In this document: one piece after another, positions 1-12,010 of the stretch
Layout of the letters: every line of letters starts with the position of its first letter
How positions within the stretch are numbered: the stretch's first letter is position 1
Source: Thunnus maccoyii
Taxonomy: Eukaryota; Chordata; Actinopteri; Scombriformes; Scombridae
Reading direction: 5' to 3'
NCBI RefSeq assembly: GCF_910596095.1
Contig: NC_056540.1
Coordinates: forward strand, 15,774,501-15,838,500
Length of the DNA: 64,000 bases
Translations under genes and position numbers: made by a program
The notes under the pieces: generated by a model
Told to the model about the DNA's origin: nothing
The model's database searches: none
The model's input: only the letters and a program-made list of their open reading frames with translations

Positions 1-1247
1 CTGCCCCTCTGACATCAGTCACCCACCATAAGTAGTACTAACAGCACTGTATGTGGTAGTAACATTTGTACAGTTGAAGGAAAACTCCACCTTTGCACAC
101 ACAAACATGGCTGCAGTTTGTGATATTCAGTGTTAAGATGCATTCTCACATTTTTATTTAGGATTATTACATTCGTTTCAGTGATGCAACTGTTTCCCTA
201 CATTGATTTTCTCATTTATTCAAATTACAAGAGATGAGGGTGTAAAAATGTAGTACGCTGCTGATGACAAATGCAAAAAGAAGAAATGTGAAAAAAAATC
301 AGTAAATGCAAAGCAATGATGCCTTCTAGACCACTGATGCTTTGCTTGTTTGTAACATTGATGTCTTTGCCTCCTTTATTACGGATTGACATATGACATA
401 TGCATGACATATGACAAATGGGTGTTGCTGATGAAATGCAACCCAACACAGATTTTTCCCACATGTTTGAGATATGCTCCCTAATGTTTTAACTCCAATA
501 TAGATATAATGAGCTATGACAAAGTCTTGAAAGTGCGTGTAAAATGGACAAGAGAGCTTTTCCACTTTGTGTCAACCGTTATCTCATTTTCTTTTCATGG
601 ACACTCAAAAACAGCTTTATTTGGTGTGGACCTCCTCCTGTTAAATGCACAACCTCCTGTTGACTTGTATTTTCCCTCTGTTAAAGACCCTCGTTCTATT
701 TACATCATTCATTTCCACCTGGACCATTTGCAATTACACAGATTTTATTTATTTTTACATTTAATTTTCTTTATTTTTTGAAATTATGTTTTGTTATTTG
801 GTATGGTTACAACTGTTTAAAAATGTTTAAAACAAGAAAATGAAGCAACAAGTTCAGTTAAAAATCTGAAAACACATACCAATACAGATATTTCTGTGAA
901 ATAAACAGATACAGATAGTAACTTTACACCCTTACATCAGATTATGTCAGTGAGTTTATTTAACATTTATTGGCATAGGGACAATATAGCATGAACTAAT
1001 GCCACATACCACAGCATATATAGCCTGAGCTAGTTTGCAATGCCCGTCACCAGATGGTCCTTTATTTTTGGCCCATTATCCACAAAAATAGGAAATTTAC
1101 AAAAGAAAACTGTAAAACTAAATAGTCCCAGAAATTAAGGTACATCATCCATAATTGCTTTTAAAAGTGTTGATAGATTTGTTGTGTATTTTTCCCTTTT
1201 CATTTTTTTTCATCAGCATTAAAATTAACAAATATAAGGTTTAGTAG

Positions 1248-2212
1248 TTTAAAGAGGACCTATTATGCTCATTTTCAGCTCTATATTTTTATTTTGGGAC
1301 TTCAACAGACTAGCTTTGCATGATTCACAGTTCAAAAAACTCCTTATTTATCTTACACTTGCCCTTTATGCAGCCCCTCAGTTCAGCCTCTGTTTCTAAC
1401 AGACAGGCAGTTTTAGCCTAGTTTCTTTAAGGCCCTCCTCCCAATGAGCCTACTTTGTTCTGATTGGCCAGCTTCAGGAAGCCTGCCGATGGGCAGCCGT
1501 ATCAGTCGAGTTAAGTTACTGCTGATGAAAACCCAACATTTCCTGCTTTACTGCTTCATATTAAAAGCTTTTAAATGACTAAGTAATGGGAGACTTCTAT
1601 TGTCAAGAATTTATAGGAAATTAGACATGTTCCTTGTCAAATTAGCAAAGTTTCATTAGCGGTGCTAAAAACCAGTCGACACAACAACATATGGAGATAT
1701 TTGGAGCTCTTTGTTAAGTGGATAAGTTAGAAATAATGCAGGGAGGAATAGTACAAGCAGAAACAGCCATAGTGATGATGATGTTTGGTGAAGAGCTGCA
1801 GACGACTAGCACACCTCCAACAGGTAAACAACTTATTTTACTTCATGGTGCTGTGTAATGGAAAAACATTCACAGTTCGACTGGAGTCACGGCTCGGCAT
1901 GACTACCCCCAAAACAATCGAAAAATGCCATAATGTTCATGCGCCAGTTCACTACTCCGCTTCAGAGATGTGTGTGGAGCAGATGAGCATATAAAGAAAT
2001 CTGTCACGAGCCGATGTCAGCTCAGGCTGAAAATAGAAAAAAACGTTGGAAACTGAGTGCTCAGAGTGGTCTGAAGGTGGTGCTTTTTGCTCACAGGGAT
2101 TACTTCTACATATGTTTAACTCATTATTTGACACTTTGGCCACGTTTAATATAAATTGTAACATTATATATATGACAGTAAATAAGGAAAAGCATAATAG
2201 GGCCCCTTTAAA
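1248..2212. mobile_element. non-autonomous inverted-repeat DNA transposon (about 0.96 kb)
   Basis: The left end TTTAAAGAGGACCTATTATG and the right end, read on the other strand as TTTAAAGGGGCCCTATTATG, are near-perfect inverted repeats. No transposase is encoded. Both ends abut TTTAAA, so the exact boundary and target duplication are ambiguous (TTAA or TA possible). Confidence 0.8.
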
Positions 2213-2456
2213 TGATACACTATTCACTGATGATACTCTACTATTCAGAAGGGTTACTTCACCATGCATCTTCAGGTGATAAAACGGCATAATAAAACTA
2301 AAGTGTCCCTCAACTGTTGCAGTAAAAGATCTTTATAAGACGCAGTGAAAACAGCACAAATGTAACTAGTCCCCAATCTGCTCTGCTGTACTTTCTTCAG
2401 CTCTGCAGCTTCCAGTATCGCTCAGTAGAGACTCATGTCCTCTCCAAACCATCTGT

Positions 2457-2458
<2 letters not shown>

Positions 2459-2493
<35 letters not shown>

Positions 2494-2718
2494 GCTCACA
2501 CACAGCACTGTGGCATCACACACGCTTCACACAGACTTCAATTATCAAATAGCTTTACAGAGTGTCTGGGTAGCACCGGCCGCTATGCTAATGCACTTAC
2601 ATATGCTAATTGCACAGCCAAATGCTGATTAGAAATGTCTGAGGAGGAAGTTCTTGTGACTCTCCTGTCAGTAGAAAGAAGATGAGGAGGCAGTGAGGGC
2701 CAGGTGTGTGTACAGTGT

Positions 2719-2749
<31 letters not shown>

Positions 2750-2750
2750 A
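2459..2750. repeat. CA microsatellite (2459-2492) and TG microsatellite (about 2718-2750)
   Basis: Two opposite-phase dinucleotide runs about 230 bp apart, able to pair as a hairpin in single-stranded form. No gene nearby. Confidence 0.85.
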
Positions 2751-4509
2751 GGAAATATGTTATTATTGATTGCCACTGAACTGGTAACTCTATAATCGTT
2801 GACAGTGTTGTGACTTTGGCTTCAGTCCAAAGTGGATGTGATCCAGTTTCACAGTGAGGCTCAACACTGAACTGTGACAGGTGAGAGCAGCACTGAGAGA
2901 AACAACAGCTGGATGGTGATTTAGAGGAAAGCCCTTTCATCACACTGCAAAGAGAATAACAAAACAAATGGCAGGTATATGTATACTTAGCGACTGTTCA
3001 GTTATTCTCTTTTCAAAAACTTTTGTGTGAGACTCGTTGTTTCATTATCTTACTTTAAAACGTGATGCAGTGTGAAATAATCCTCAGTAAAGCAGAACAC
3101 TCTTTGTAGTTAGTTTGTATACACTGTTACGATGACAGCTACAACAATATTCATCCTCCCTTTGTAAGCACAGAAAAAGCGAAACATATCTGCTGTCAGG
3201 CCTACAAATGTATTTATGGTCATTTAAATTTTGTTGATGAGCCTTCATAATCTGCGTGGATTCAGCAGAAAAAATATCCATTTTCATTAGTCCAAACTTA
3301 AAAAAAAACACCATACACGCCATACACTGCTGTGAAGAAACAGTTTTTTAAAAATTGGACCCCAGAGTGTTAATAATTGTGTTTGCAGAGAACAGCGGAT
3401 GTTGCTCATGATGGAAGTTAATTTGTAGTTTACTATAATGGAGTGTAGAATATGATGATTAACAAATAAATAAAATTTGATGATAAAACCCAAAAGAGGA
3501 GATGCAAAGTACAGACTTTACAGAGCCATTAACAGGACTGTGAAGTGCTGCTGGCAGAAATTGCTGCACTACTGATGCAATGTTACTGTCCATTATCTGG
3601 TATTTACAGTTGTGTCTATAGCATGTTTAAATATCCTTTATTTAAATTAGAACCCCACCAATATCAATTTTTGAGACAGATACTATTTGAAAAATCAGAG
3701 AACAGTATATTGGCCAATATTCACTTTTAAAATAAACACATCATATAAACAAACATTTTTGATGTATTACATTATTTAAGAGCTGTGCTCTTGCTGTGCT
3801 CAAAGATCTACAGAGTGGACAGAGACATTGCACAGCTGAAAAATGTACTTAATTATGATAATATTATGTACTTACATGTTTACTTTTACTGTAATTTTGT
3901 AATTTTGTCACCTCTGTATATATAACATCTAGTGCCTGTGACCCTTCCTTTGTTGCTCTTCTTGATGTTTTCCCTGTTTTTCTCCTATTTTGTGGGTTTT
4001 TCTTTATCTGAAATTGGGGATCTAATGATAGAGGGTGTTGCATGTTGCACAGATTACAAAGCCTTCTGAGGAAAATTTGTGATTTTGGGATATATTATAT
4101 ATAAATAATGCAATTTCTTGTTACTTATCGGTCAACAGATATGGCCCATTTGCTCCTGTGATCTGGATACATTACAGTTTGCATAACTGGGGCAGGCAAA
4201 CTTGTCAACAAAAATGGCGTGTCCCAGGTCAAGGAAAGCAGAGCCACAGACAAGTGTCATTCATTTTTTGCGAGGGAGGACTTATTATCTACTGCTACTA
4301 CTTGTAGTTTTCCCTTCCTGCTAGTTTTCCCTCTGCCTCTTCCTGCTATCTCAAGCAAGCCAGGCAGAGTTAGGTGAGCTTTCAACTTGCTAAGTGGATT
4401 TTTGACCTTACATTAACATGCATTTTTCCTCATCCAGATAAGATTTAGTTACAGTTACAGATGCAGATAATGCATCTGTAAGTGTAAATGACGAAATGAG
4501 GAATATATA

Positions 4510-4740
4510 TATATATAGTGTTGGACAAAAAGATCAATATCACTCTCATACCTGTATGTTAAGTACGGAGCTGAAGCTGGGAGGTGATCACCATAGCTTA
4601 GCATAAAGACTGGAAGCAGGGGTAAACGGGCAGCCTGGCTCTGTCCAAAGTTCAAAAATACAGCACCTCATTTAACTCTCGGCAAAAAAAACTGAATAAG
4701 CTTATTTCCCAAAAGGGTGAACAATTCCTTTTAAAAGTAA
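4510..4740. repeat. dispersed repeat fragment
   Basis: Contains a GCTTAGCATAAAGACTGGAA block followed by AGCCTGGCTCTGTCCAAAG, which I recognise as a common interspersed repeat of spiny-rayed fishes, ending near GGTGAACAATTCCTTTTAA. Boundaries are approximate. Confidence 0.5.
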
Positions 4741-5492
4741 GGACAAAAACACATTTAAAAGTCAATGGAGCAGGATTTTGGATCTAATTTGGATCTAATT
4801 TGAAAGCTTGTGTGACAACTGAACAGGGTAAACCCCTCTGCGACCTGGTGAATTAGTCATGGCCCACAGCCATTAGGCCTAATGTAGAATGTCTGTGTGT
4901 AATTACCTCTCTACACAGTAAACTTGTTTACAGCACCAAGATGAGCAGCAAAATGAGCACCCGGGGCCAGAGGGCGCAGTGAAGGAGGAGGAGGAGGCCC
5001 TCCCTACATCACTGGTACCACATGATACATCCCCACACACACACACACACACAGGCAGACAGACAGAAACACACAATCACCAATATCGCCTGAGGCAGCA
5101 AAGAACTAGGACAAAATCAAGTCGAAATAAAAATAATACTGTTGTCTAGAGTGTATTAAACAGCGTACGAAGCGCTGCTTGTGTGATTTGAGCAGACAGT
5201 TGATGTTGTTTACAGCAGCAGTTATGCCTCAGTTTGATTCATCCTCAGAGATTTACAAACTTGATGGTGAAAATGGTGTTTTACTAAAAGGGGGCGCACA
5301 TACACGACCCCAGTTTATGTTCATGCAGCTTGGTGACCTGATTCCAGGCGTATATGGTGAGGCAGGGAGAGGGAGGGGCAACAAGCTGAGGAGGCACACA
5401 CAGTACCCGTGTGTCAACACTCCTCATCGTATTTCATTACATATTTAAGAGCAGAGATAGGTGGGTTGGTGAGATGGAAAGATAAAGTGAGT

Positions 5493-5767
5493 GTATGTGT
5501 GTGTGTGTGTGTGTGGTGAGGGGGATGAGGGGGAGACTCTGGGTGGGCGAGAGAGGGAGAGAGACGATGTCCTGCTGTTCTCTCTGCTCTTGATCATTTA
5601 TACATCACACTGCTCTGGAGTGTGTGTGTGGGATCTGTGTCTGTGAGTGACTAAATGTGTGTGCGCGCGTGTGTTTTTTGTACACAAGCGCCGATATTCT
5701 CGACTGAGACAAGGCTTCGGTGAGGTGTCACCTCAGTAAGACGCCCCCATTCATGTATCTTACTAAC

Positions 5768-5800
<33 letters not shown>

Positions 5801-5836
5801 AGAAAGTGTGTGTGTGCGTGAGAGAGAGAGATAAAG
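5493..5836. repeat. TG and GA microsatellite cluster
   Basis: TG runs at about 5493-5514 and 5774-5800, with GA-rich DNA at 5548-5562 and 5819-5836. Simple sequence only. Confidence 0.8.
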
Positions 5837-6010
5837 AGAGTGTGGGGGAGAGTGCTGGGATTTGGTGTTGAGTTAGTGTGTGAGAGCTTCTTCTCTGCAG
5901 TTTCGATCATACTGTATGCATGTAACCTAATTAGCTGCATGTGCCATAAATCATGTTTCATGCACACACTATATAGTAATGTGCAGTTTTTCTCACAGCC
6001 AACTGAAGTA

Positions 6011-6773
6011 TTTAAAGGGTCAGTTCACCCAAATTACAGAAAATTATATCTTCTAAGCTGAAATGAGAAGTCAATAAATAGATTAGGTGACTGATTTGGC
6101 AACTATTTTGATAATTGATTAATCTTATTATTATTTTTATTATTCAAGCAAAGATATGGAGCACACAATCCCTTTTTCCAGCTGCTTTTCTCTGTTAATA
6201 TGATGGTAAATTAATAATTTGGGGGGTTGCACTGTTGGTCAGAGAAAACGTGGTATTTGGAGACATCAGCTTGGGCTTTAAGGAACTGTAAATGACATTT
6301 TTTACTATGTCCTGACATTATATACTGTATACACCACACGATCCATCAATTAGTCAGGATTGACTGAAACATTGCCACCCTATTTCTGTCTTACTTTTCT
6401 TGGTGTCTGACATGCAGATTCAGTAGTTTTGGTTTTATTTGTCCAGGTTTTGAGATATCTCCCTCACATAGGCTGTGAACAGTTTTCACTATAACTTTTT
6501 TGTAACAAAGAATTATTCCCTCTGAAACTGTTGACAGTGTGATTTCTAGATGATCCAGAGTAAAAAGGACACTGTTTCTGTACATACACATTGCTGTTAA
6601 ATTGTTCAGTGCTCTGAGCAGCACATATGACATTCAGTTCATCTCCGTTGTATTTGGTTGGAGGCAGAAAACCCAATACATGGAAAAAGAAAACCAAAAC
6701 TGTCTGCATGGCTAGAAACCACTAGTTATGTGAGAAAATGTTTTTGGTAATTTGGGGGAACTGAACCTTTAAA
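6011..6773. mobile_element. non-autonomous inverted-repeat element (about 0.76 kb)
   Basis: The left end TTTAAAGGGTCAGTTCACCC and the right end, complementary strand TTTAAAGGTTCAGTTCCCCC, are followed by AAATTAC on both sides. AT-rich interior with no ORF of interest. Same TTTAAA border style as the element at 1248. Confidence 0.75.
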
Positions 6774-9700
6774 TGGCAAAAATACCTATTGAGCAACAGA
6801 TATAATGATAGCCGACCTTGTAATGGCTCTGCACGGTTTACTTTTTTCTAATGACAATGTCTTCAGTAATACAGACATTTAGAACTGAAACAATTTTGAT
6901 AATGAATAAATACTTCATGTCATTTTTCAAATGCCAAACTCTATCTAGTTCAAGCTTCTCTGTTATGAAAATTTGCTGCTTTTATGTCTTATGTGATAGT
7001 AAACAGAATATATTTGGGTTTTGGGCTGTTAGTCTGGAAAAAAAAAAGATATTTTAAGATGTCATTGAGGGCTTTGGAAAGTTGTGATGATTGGCATTTT
7101 TTTTTTTGCCATTTTCTGGTAGTTTCTAGATTAATTATTAATTGATGAACTAAGAAAATAACACTAGAGTTTGGTTTTACTTGATTCCTTTAGTTAAATG
7201 TTGTCACATTTTCATTGTAGCATCAGTTAAATGTAAGTTACGATCAAAGGACAGAGGAACTGTGGTTGTTAGCCATTCGGTTGGAACAGTTTGGTCTGTG
7301 TTTCTTGGTTGAAGTAGAAGAAGACGAGTCAAAAACAGCCACGCCGATACTGGGATTTCCACAGTGCTCGTTGTTTATTACTAACATTCACATCAACCTT
7401 ACCAAGCCCGGTCGTATGGCTACTATTTTATCATACATGAACAAAACAGAGGCCACATGTAACCAAACGTTGGTCTTGAGTTGAAGGGCAAAAAGAAAAC
7501 AGGAGCTCAATAACATGCGTCCGTTCACAGCTTGCGCACCGCTCAACAAACTCAAACAATACAAGGCGCTGTCTGATGACATTGCCTCCCTCGTACCTAG
7601 ACAACACAGTGAGTCTTAAAGGTACATTTCACAATTTCGACTGTTACATGGTGTCAAGTATCATGACCTCAAATTCATTTACTATTTAACATTTTTATCT
7701 GCATCTATCTATAAATAATCGAATTGTGAATAAATGTATTCTGACCCTGAGCTGCAGATATATATTGAATTGTAATCATGACAAGTGATAAATGTGTACC
7801 TTTAAATACACTCTGTCAAGAATAAATTATTTGAAGAAAGTGTGATATTGATCCTAAGGGGAGATAAATCTATCAGCTTATACATCAGTTCTGCTAGACA
7901 GGCCAACAGCCCCCTCAGTGGACACAAAACATGCAAAAACCTCCTTAAAATGCGTCTAAACATGTAATTCAAATGTATTCAGTTAAAACAGTCCACAACC
8001 ACTTCTGCTGTCAGTAGTCTGAATAAATAGACGAGCCACAGGCAGACACTGTCTGTGCCAGCGTCCTGCTGTGTTCAACCCTGTATGATCAGCGAACATC
8101 AGCATCACCTCACATCACTGCCCGACGCGGCGGGGAACAGCGAGGGTTTTATCGGGAGGAGATTTATTGGCTGGTGGGGCAATGGAAGGGATCTATAGTA
8201 GGAACAGGAGGAGTAATCTGTCAGGAAGACAGGATTACAGCAGGTGTGCCAAACAATGCTAATATAAGATAGAGGGAGAGAGAGAGAGAGCAATAGAGAG
8301 AGAGAGTTAGCATGAAGACTATGAGAGAGAAGAAATGAGAAAAGAGGAAGAGATATTTTATTTTTTTTAAGGTTTTTGCAAACCTGGATGCTTCTGCTTG
8401 TAATTCTGTGTGTGCGTGTCTGACATATGACTCTGGGCTGGAGTGTGAGGGGGACACTGCTCCTACCTTAATGACCCTTTAGAGAATGAGGGTTTCTGGG
8501 GGGCGGGAGGAGCTGGGTGGACATATCCTGACAAGAAGAGCGTGTATGTGTGTGGAGAAGTGGGTGTGATGGATTGTGGGTAGATGGAAGGAGCTGACGC
8601 GGAGGAGCAATGACTTGCAGGGAAAGAGAGAGGTTGGCCGGGCTCAAATCGGGAGCAGGAGCAGAGAGGAAAGGCCATCAATCACTGTGGCGTCTATCGA
8701 GTGGGTCTAGGTGTTCGGCCTCCATCCCTGTGGGCCGTCGGAGGGACCTTGCATGTTAATTAAGGCTACAGGGGACTAAGCATCAGCAAATAAGCTGCAG
8801 CTCAACGGGGACATCGTGACGGGAAGGACTGGAACCCAAACATGCACATACAAACTCACTTCATTGACATAAATGGAGGTGATCGCTAGAGTGTGTTCAG
8901 CATTAAAATATTAATGATACCGAGGGCTTGCGTGTTTCTTCTTCTCTTCTTTTCCTCTCATCTTTTCTCCTCTCTCCTTTCCCTTTCTTTTCTACATGCA
9001 CAGCTGTCCACAGAAGGTCAGCGGTGGTGGTGGGGGGAAACAAGTGAGAGCTGGAGGGAATAAGCAAGCAGAGCCCCACTGCTGCCCACTAATGAATATG
9101 AATGAAATGTGGAATGAGTGTGTGTGTTTGCAGGAGTAATTGTGTGAATGTGCTGATGAGCCATTAGTGAAGAAAGGTAACGATAGTTCACTTTAATATC
9201 TGGAAATGCACAGAGACGTCGGGGCCTATACAAAGACACTATTAAAGGCGCACATCCTCCGCTTCTCAACAGTGTTGTCTCAATCCTAATGCGTGTCACA
9301 AGCCAAGGACAAGAAAACAAGCAGCAACTGACCCCCTAACGTCGTAAATCATCTCACTCTGGCTTTTTGTTCTTCGCTTACTGTTTCCCCGCTCATTCTT
9401 CATCCTCCTCTCTCCTCCTCCTCCTCATCCTCTGCTTGTTATGGTAGACACTCAAGGAGAGAGAGAAGGGGGAAACTCCACATACACACACACACACACA
9501 CCTTTACTCAGGTATGTATCCTCACATGAACAGATTGGGATGAGGTGCAAGATGCTTAAGTCAAAAATATTAATATTTTGGCTCTGAAGAACACACATAT
9601 ACACACACACACCAAGTGCGATATCAAACAGCTCCAAACAGCCATGACACACACTTCGAAAATCCCTGCAGCACATCCAGACTCTTTAATCCTGTCTTTC

Positions 9701-9851
9701 TCAATCCCTCCTTTGCTTACTTCATCTCTCTTTCTGTCTTTCACTCTTATGGTTTTTTCTTTCTTATCTGGCTCCCTGGGCGTTCGCTCGTATCTCAGTG
9801 ATTCCTCTGGCTGCAAAACCAGCCTGCATCTCGACACCTTGACCGCCAGCC

Positions 9852-9908
<57 letters not shown>

Positions 9909-10204
9909 TAAAGAGAGAGAGTACACAGCTTGAAGTCAAACACACAGCAAGAGGCTGGGAAGTAAATGGGTGACAAAAATAAAGGGAAAGCTAATGAATA
10001 AAAGTAGGGCTGGGAGACTTGTGTTGTGTCCTCTACACAAACAACAGAGCCATTAAAAATCAACAGAGGACAGAAACAGAGGGGGTGATGTTGGTGTGCA
10101 GAGAGAGAGAGAGGCAGAAATGGATGACTGGAAGTAGACGAGGGGGTAGATGGATGGATGGGGAGAGCTAGAGGAGTGAATGAAAGAGAGACCGGGGTAC
10201 TCAC

Positions 10205-10620
10205 ACAGCCAGACATCCTCGCCCCGTTACAGACGACTACTTTCCTGCCTCCTTAGCTCCTCCGCCACGGTGACATTGCTACAGCCCCTTCGCCGCGGTA
10301 CCCGGGGGTAAATCTCTTCCCGTCTGCCTCCTCTCTCTTTCTTCTTCTTCTTCTTTTTTTTTTTTTTAATCCTCTGGGGCTCCTTCCCCCCTTCTTCTCT
10401 CCCTCCTTCCTCCCCCTCCCGCTGCCTCTCCCTCTCCTCCTCTTCTACCCCTCGCTACACCTTTTCTCCCACTATCTTCCTCTACGGTCGGCTTTCTTTT
10501 GCTTTGCTCGCCCGGTCCGAAGAGTCCCCTGCAAGGTCCTGCTGTGCGTCTCTCAGTGCGAGCAGGGAAGCATGCCTCTCCGCTCGCTCTGCCTCTTCCT
10601 CTCTCGCTGGCTCTCCATCG
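10205..10620 (-). promoter_or_regulatory. candidate minus-strand first exon and CpG-bearing leader
   Basis: On the minus strand a purine-rich, locally CpG-bearing stretch (CCGCGG and CCCGGG at 10290-10306) leads to ATG at 10216-10214 with codons for MSGC, then GTGAGTAC. It could be an internal apbb2 promoter or the first exon of another gene to the left. No second exon was identified. Confidence 0.2.
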
Positions 10621-11139
10621 CTCTGTTTATAACCCTACTCTCTCTCAAAAGCACCGCCACTTTTTTTTTTTTCTTCCCCTGCACCCTTTCTGGTTTGTCT
10701 TCTTCTTGAGTATCTTCTCCTCTTCCTCAGTTGCTGCTATCTTTGTCTCTCCCTCTCTTGTCTAACAGAAAGCTTGAAAAAAAAAAAAAGGGGGACAGCT
10801 TACATCTCGTGAAAGTGCAACAGCGGGACAAACAAAGAGAGGCAGAAAAGAAGAAGAGGCAAAGCTGTGCAGCCAATGGCACAAGAGGGAGGCAGAAAGA
10901 GTGCTGGAGACAAAGAGTGGAAATAGCGCAAGAGCATTACAGACAGAAAGAGGGGATGGAGAAGTGGGGGAAAACACACGCACTCATTCACCATCACACA
11001 CACACACATACACACACAGCAGAGTGTTCCACATATAGACCTATGACTTCATCAATTCAGTCCCCACCTGCAGACACACACACATACATGCAAACTTGTG
11101 CACGCGCAAACCACAGCCGTGCACGTACTCAGACTTGCT

Positions 11140-11313
11140 GAGTGCTCCAGATATAGCTTCATGACTTCATCGAGGAGCGAACCCCTCCCCCCCCCCCCCC
11201 CCCCCCCCTCGTCCCGCCCCGCTTAAGAGACAGGGGGACTCATTCATATTGAATCAAGCTGAAGGAGAGAGAGAGAGAGGGAGGGAGAGAGGCGGAACAT
11301 TCAGGACAACATG
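11140..11313 (+). promoter_or_regulatory. candidate plus-strand first exon ending ATG/GTGAGT
   Basis: After the GC-rich patch at 11211-11225, about 90 bp of leader leads to GGACAAC and ATG at 11311-11313, directly followed by a consensus donor GTGAGTA. A first exon containing only the initiator Met would fit. No downstream exon on this strand could be linked to it, so this is a suggestion only. Confidence 0.2.
11187..11210. repeat. poly-C run (24 C)
   Basis: An uninterrupted C run followed by TCGTCCCGCCCCGC; on the minus strand a G run. Its length is likely unstable in both the genome and the assembly. Confidence 0.9.
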
Positions 11314-11611
11314 GTGAGTATTCCTCAGATAGATGGATAGAGAAAGAGACAGAAAGAGTGGTGGATGGAGAGAGCAAAGGGAGAGATATTCTCTTTCTCT
11401 GTTCCCCCCTTTTTCTCTGTCACTTTTTTTGGTTTCTTCACATAAACAAGAAAGCTGCTCTCTCTCTTCATTCTGCCTCTTCTCCTTGTACTATCTGACA
11501 GGTCCGATCAATTTTCTAACAACCATTTAACTGCTTACACAGTGTTCAAGCTGCCACCAGCTCAGCACTTTGTTTCTGTTTTTCTCAGGCCAGTCGCACA
11601 CGATGCACCAC

Positions 11612-12010
11612 ATGGCCGAAAGTATATGGACACCTGAGCGTTACACCCATATGTGATTGTTGTACATCTCATAACAAGCAGCCTTCACTCCCCTGTGAAG
11701 GCTTTTCACAGGATTTTAGTACCTGGCTGCAGAGATTTGCTCCCATTCAACCACAAGAGCATTAGGCACTGATTTTGGGCGATAAGGCCTGGCTCTCTCC
11801 CGAAGAGATTGTGATGGTGCTGAGGTCAGGGATCTGTCAAGTTCTTCCACACCAAACTCAGAAAACCATTTGCACGAGAGCAGAAAAGAGCCTTCCTCAA
11901 ACTGTTGACACAAAGTTGGAAGCACACCATTGTTAAAAATCTAACTGCTGTAGCATTACAATTTCTGAGCCCAAACCATAAAAAAACAGCTTCATAACAA
12001 AGGTACACAT
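11612..12010. repeat. dispersed repeat fragment (AAAGTATATGGACACC type)
   Basis: Starts with GGCCGAAAGTATATGGACAC, a motif typical of a widespread fish interspersed repeat. Class and right end are not certain. Confidence 0.45.

Noticed and set aside
1785..2290. Overlapping ORFs around 1.8-2.3 kb
   Set aside because: They lie inside the inverted-repeat element 1248-2212 and have no protein similarity I can recognise.
7266..7582. GC-richer block with opposing ORFs near 7.3-7.6 kb, possible exon or solo LTR
   Set aside because: No splice pair, terminal repeat or family motif could be established; left unannotated.
9556..10216. 150-aa and 129-aa Ser/Leu-rich ORFs on the minus strand
   Set aside because: Products of GA/CT microsatellites. 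Only the first codons at 10216 with a donor were kept, as a weak first-exon candidate.
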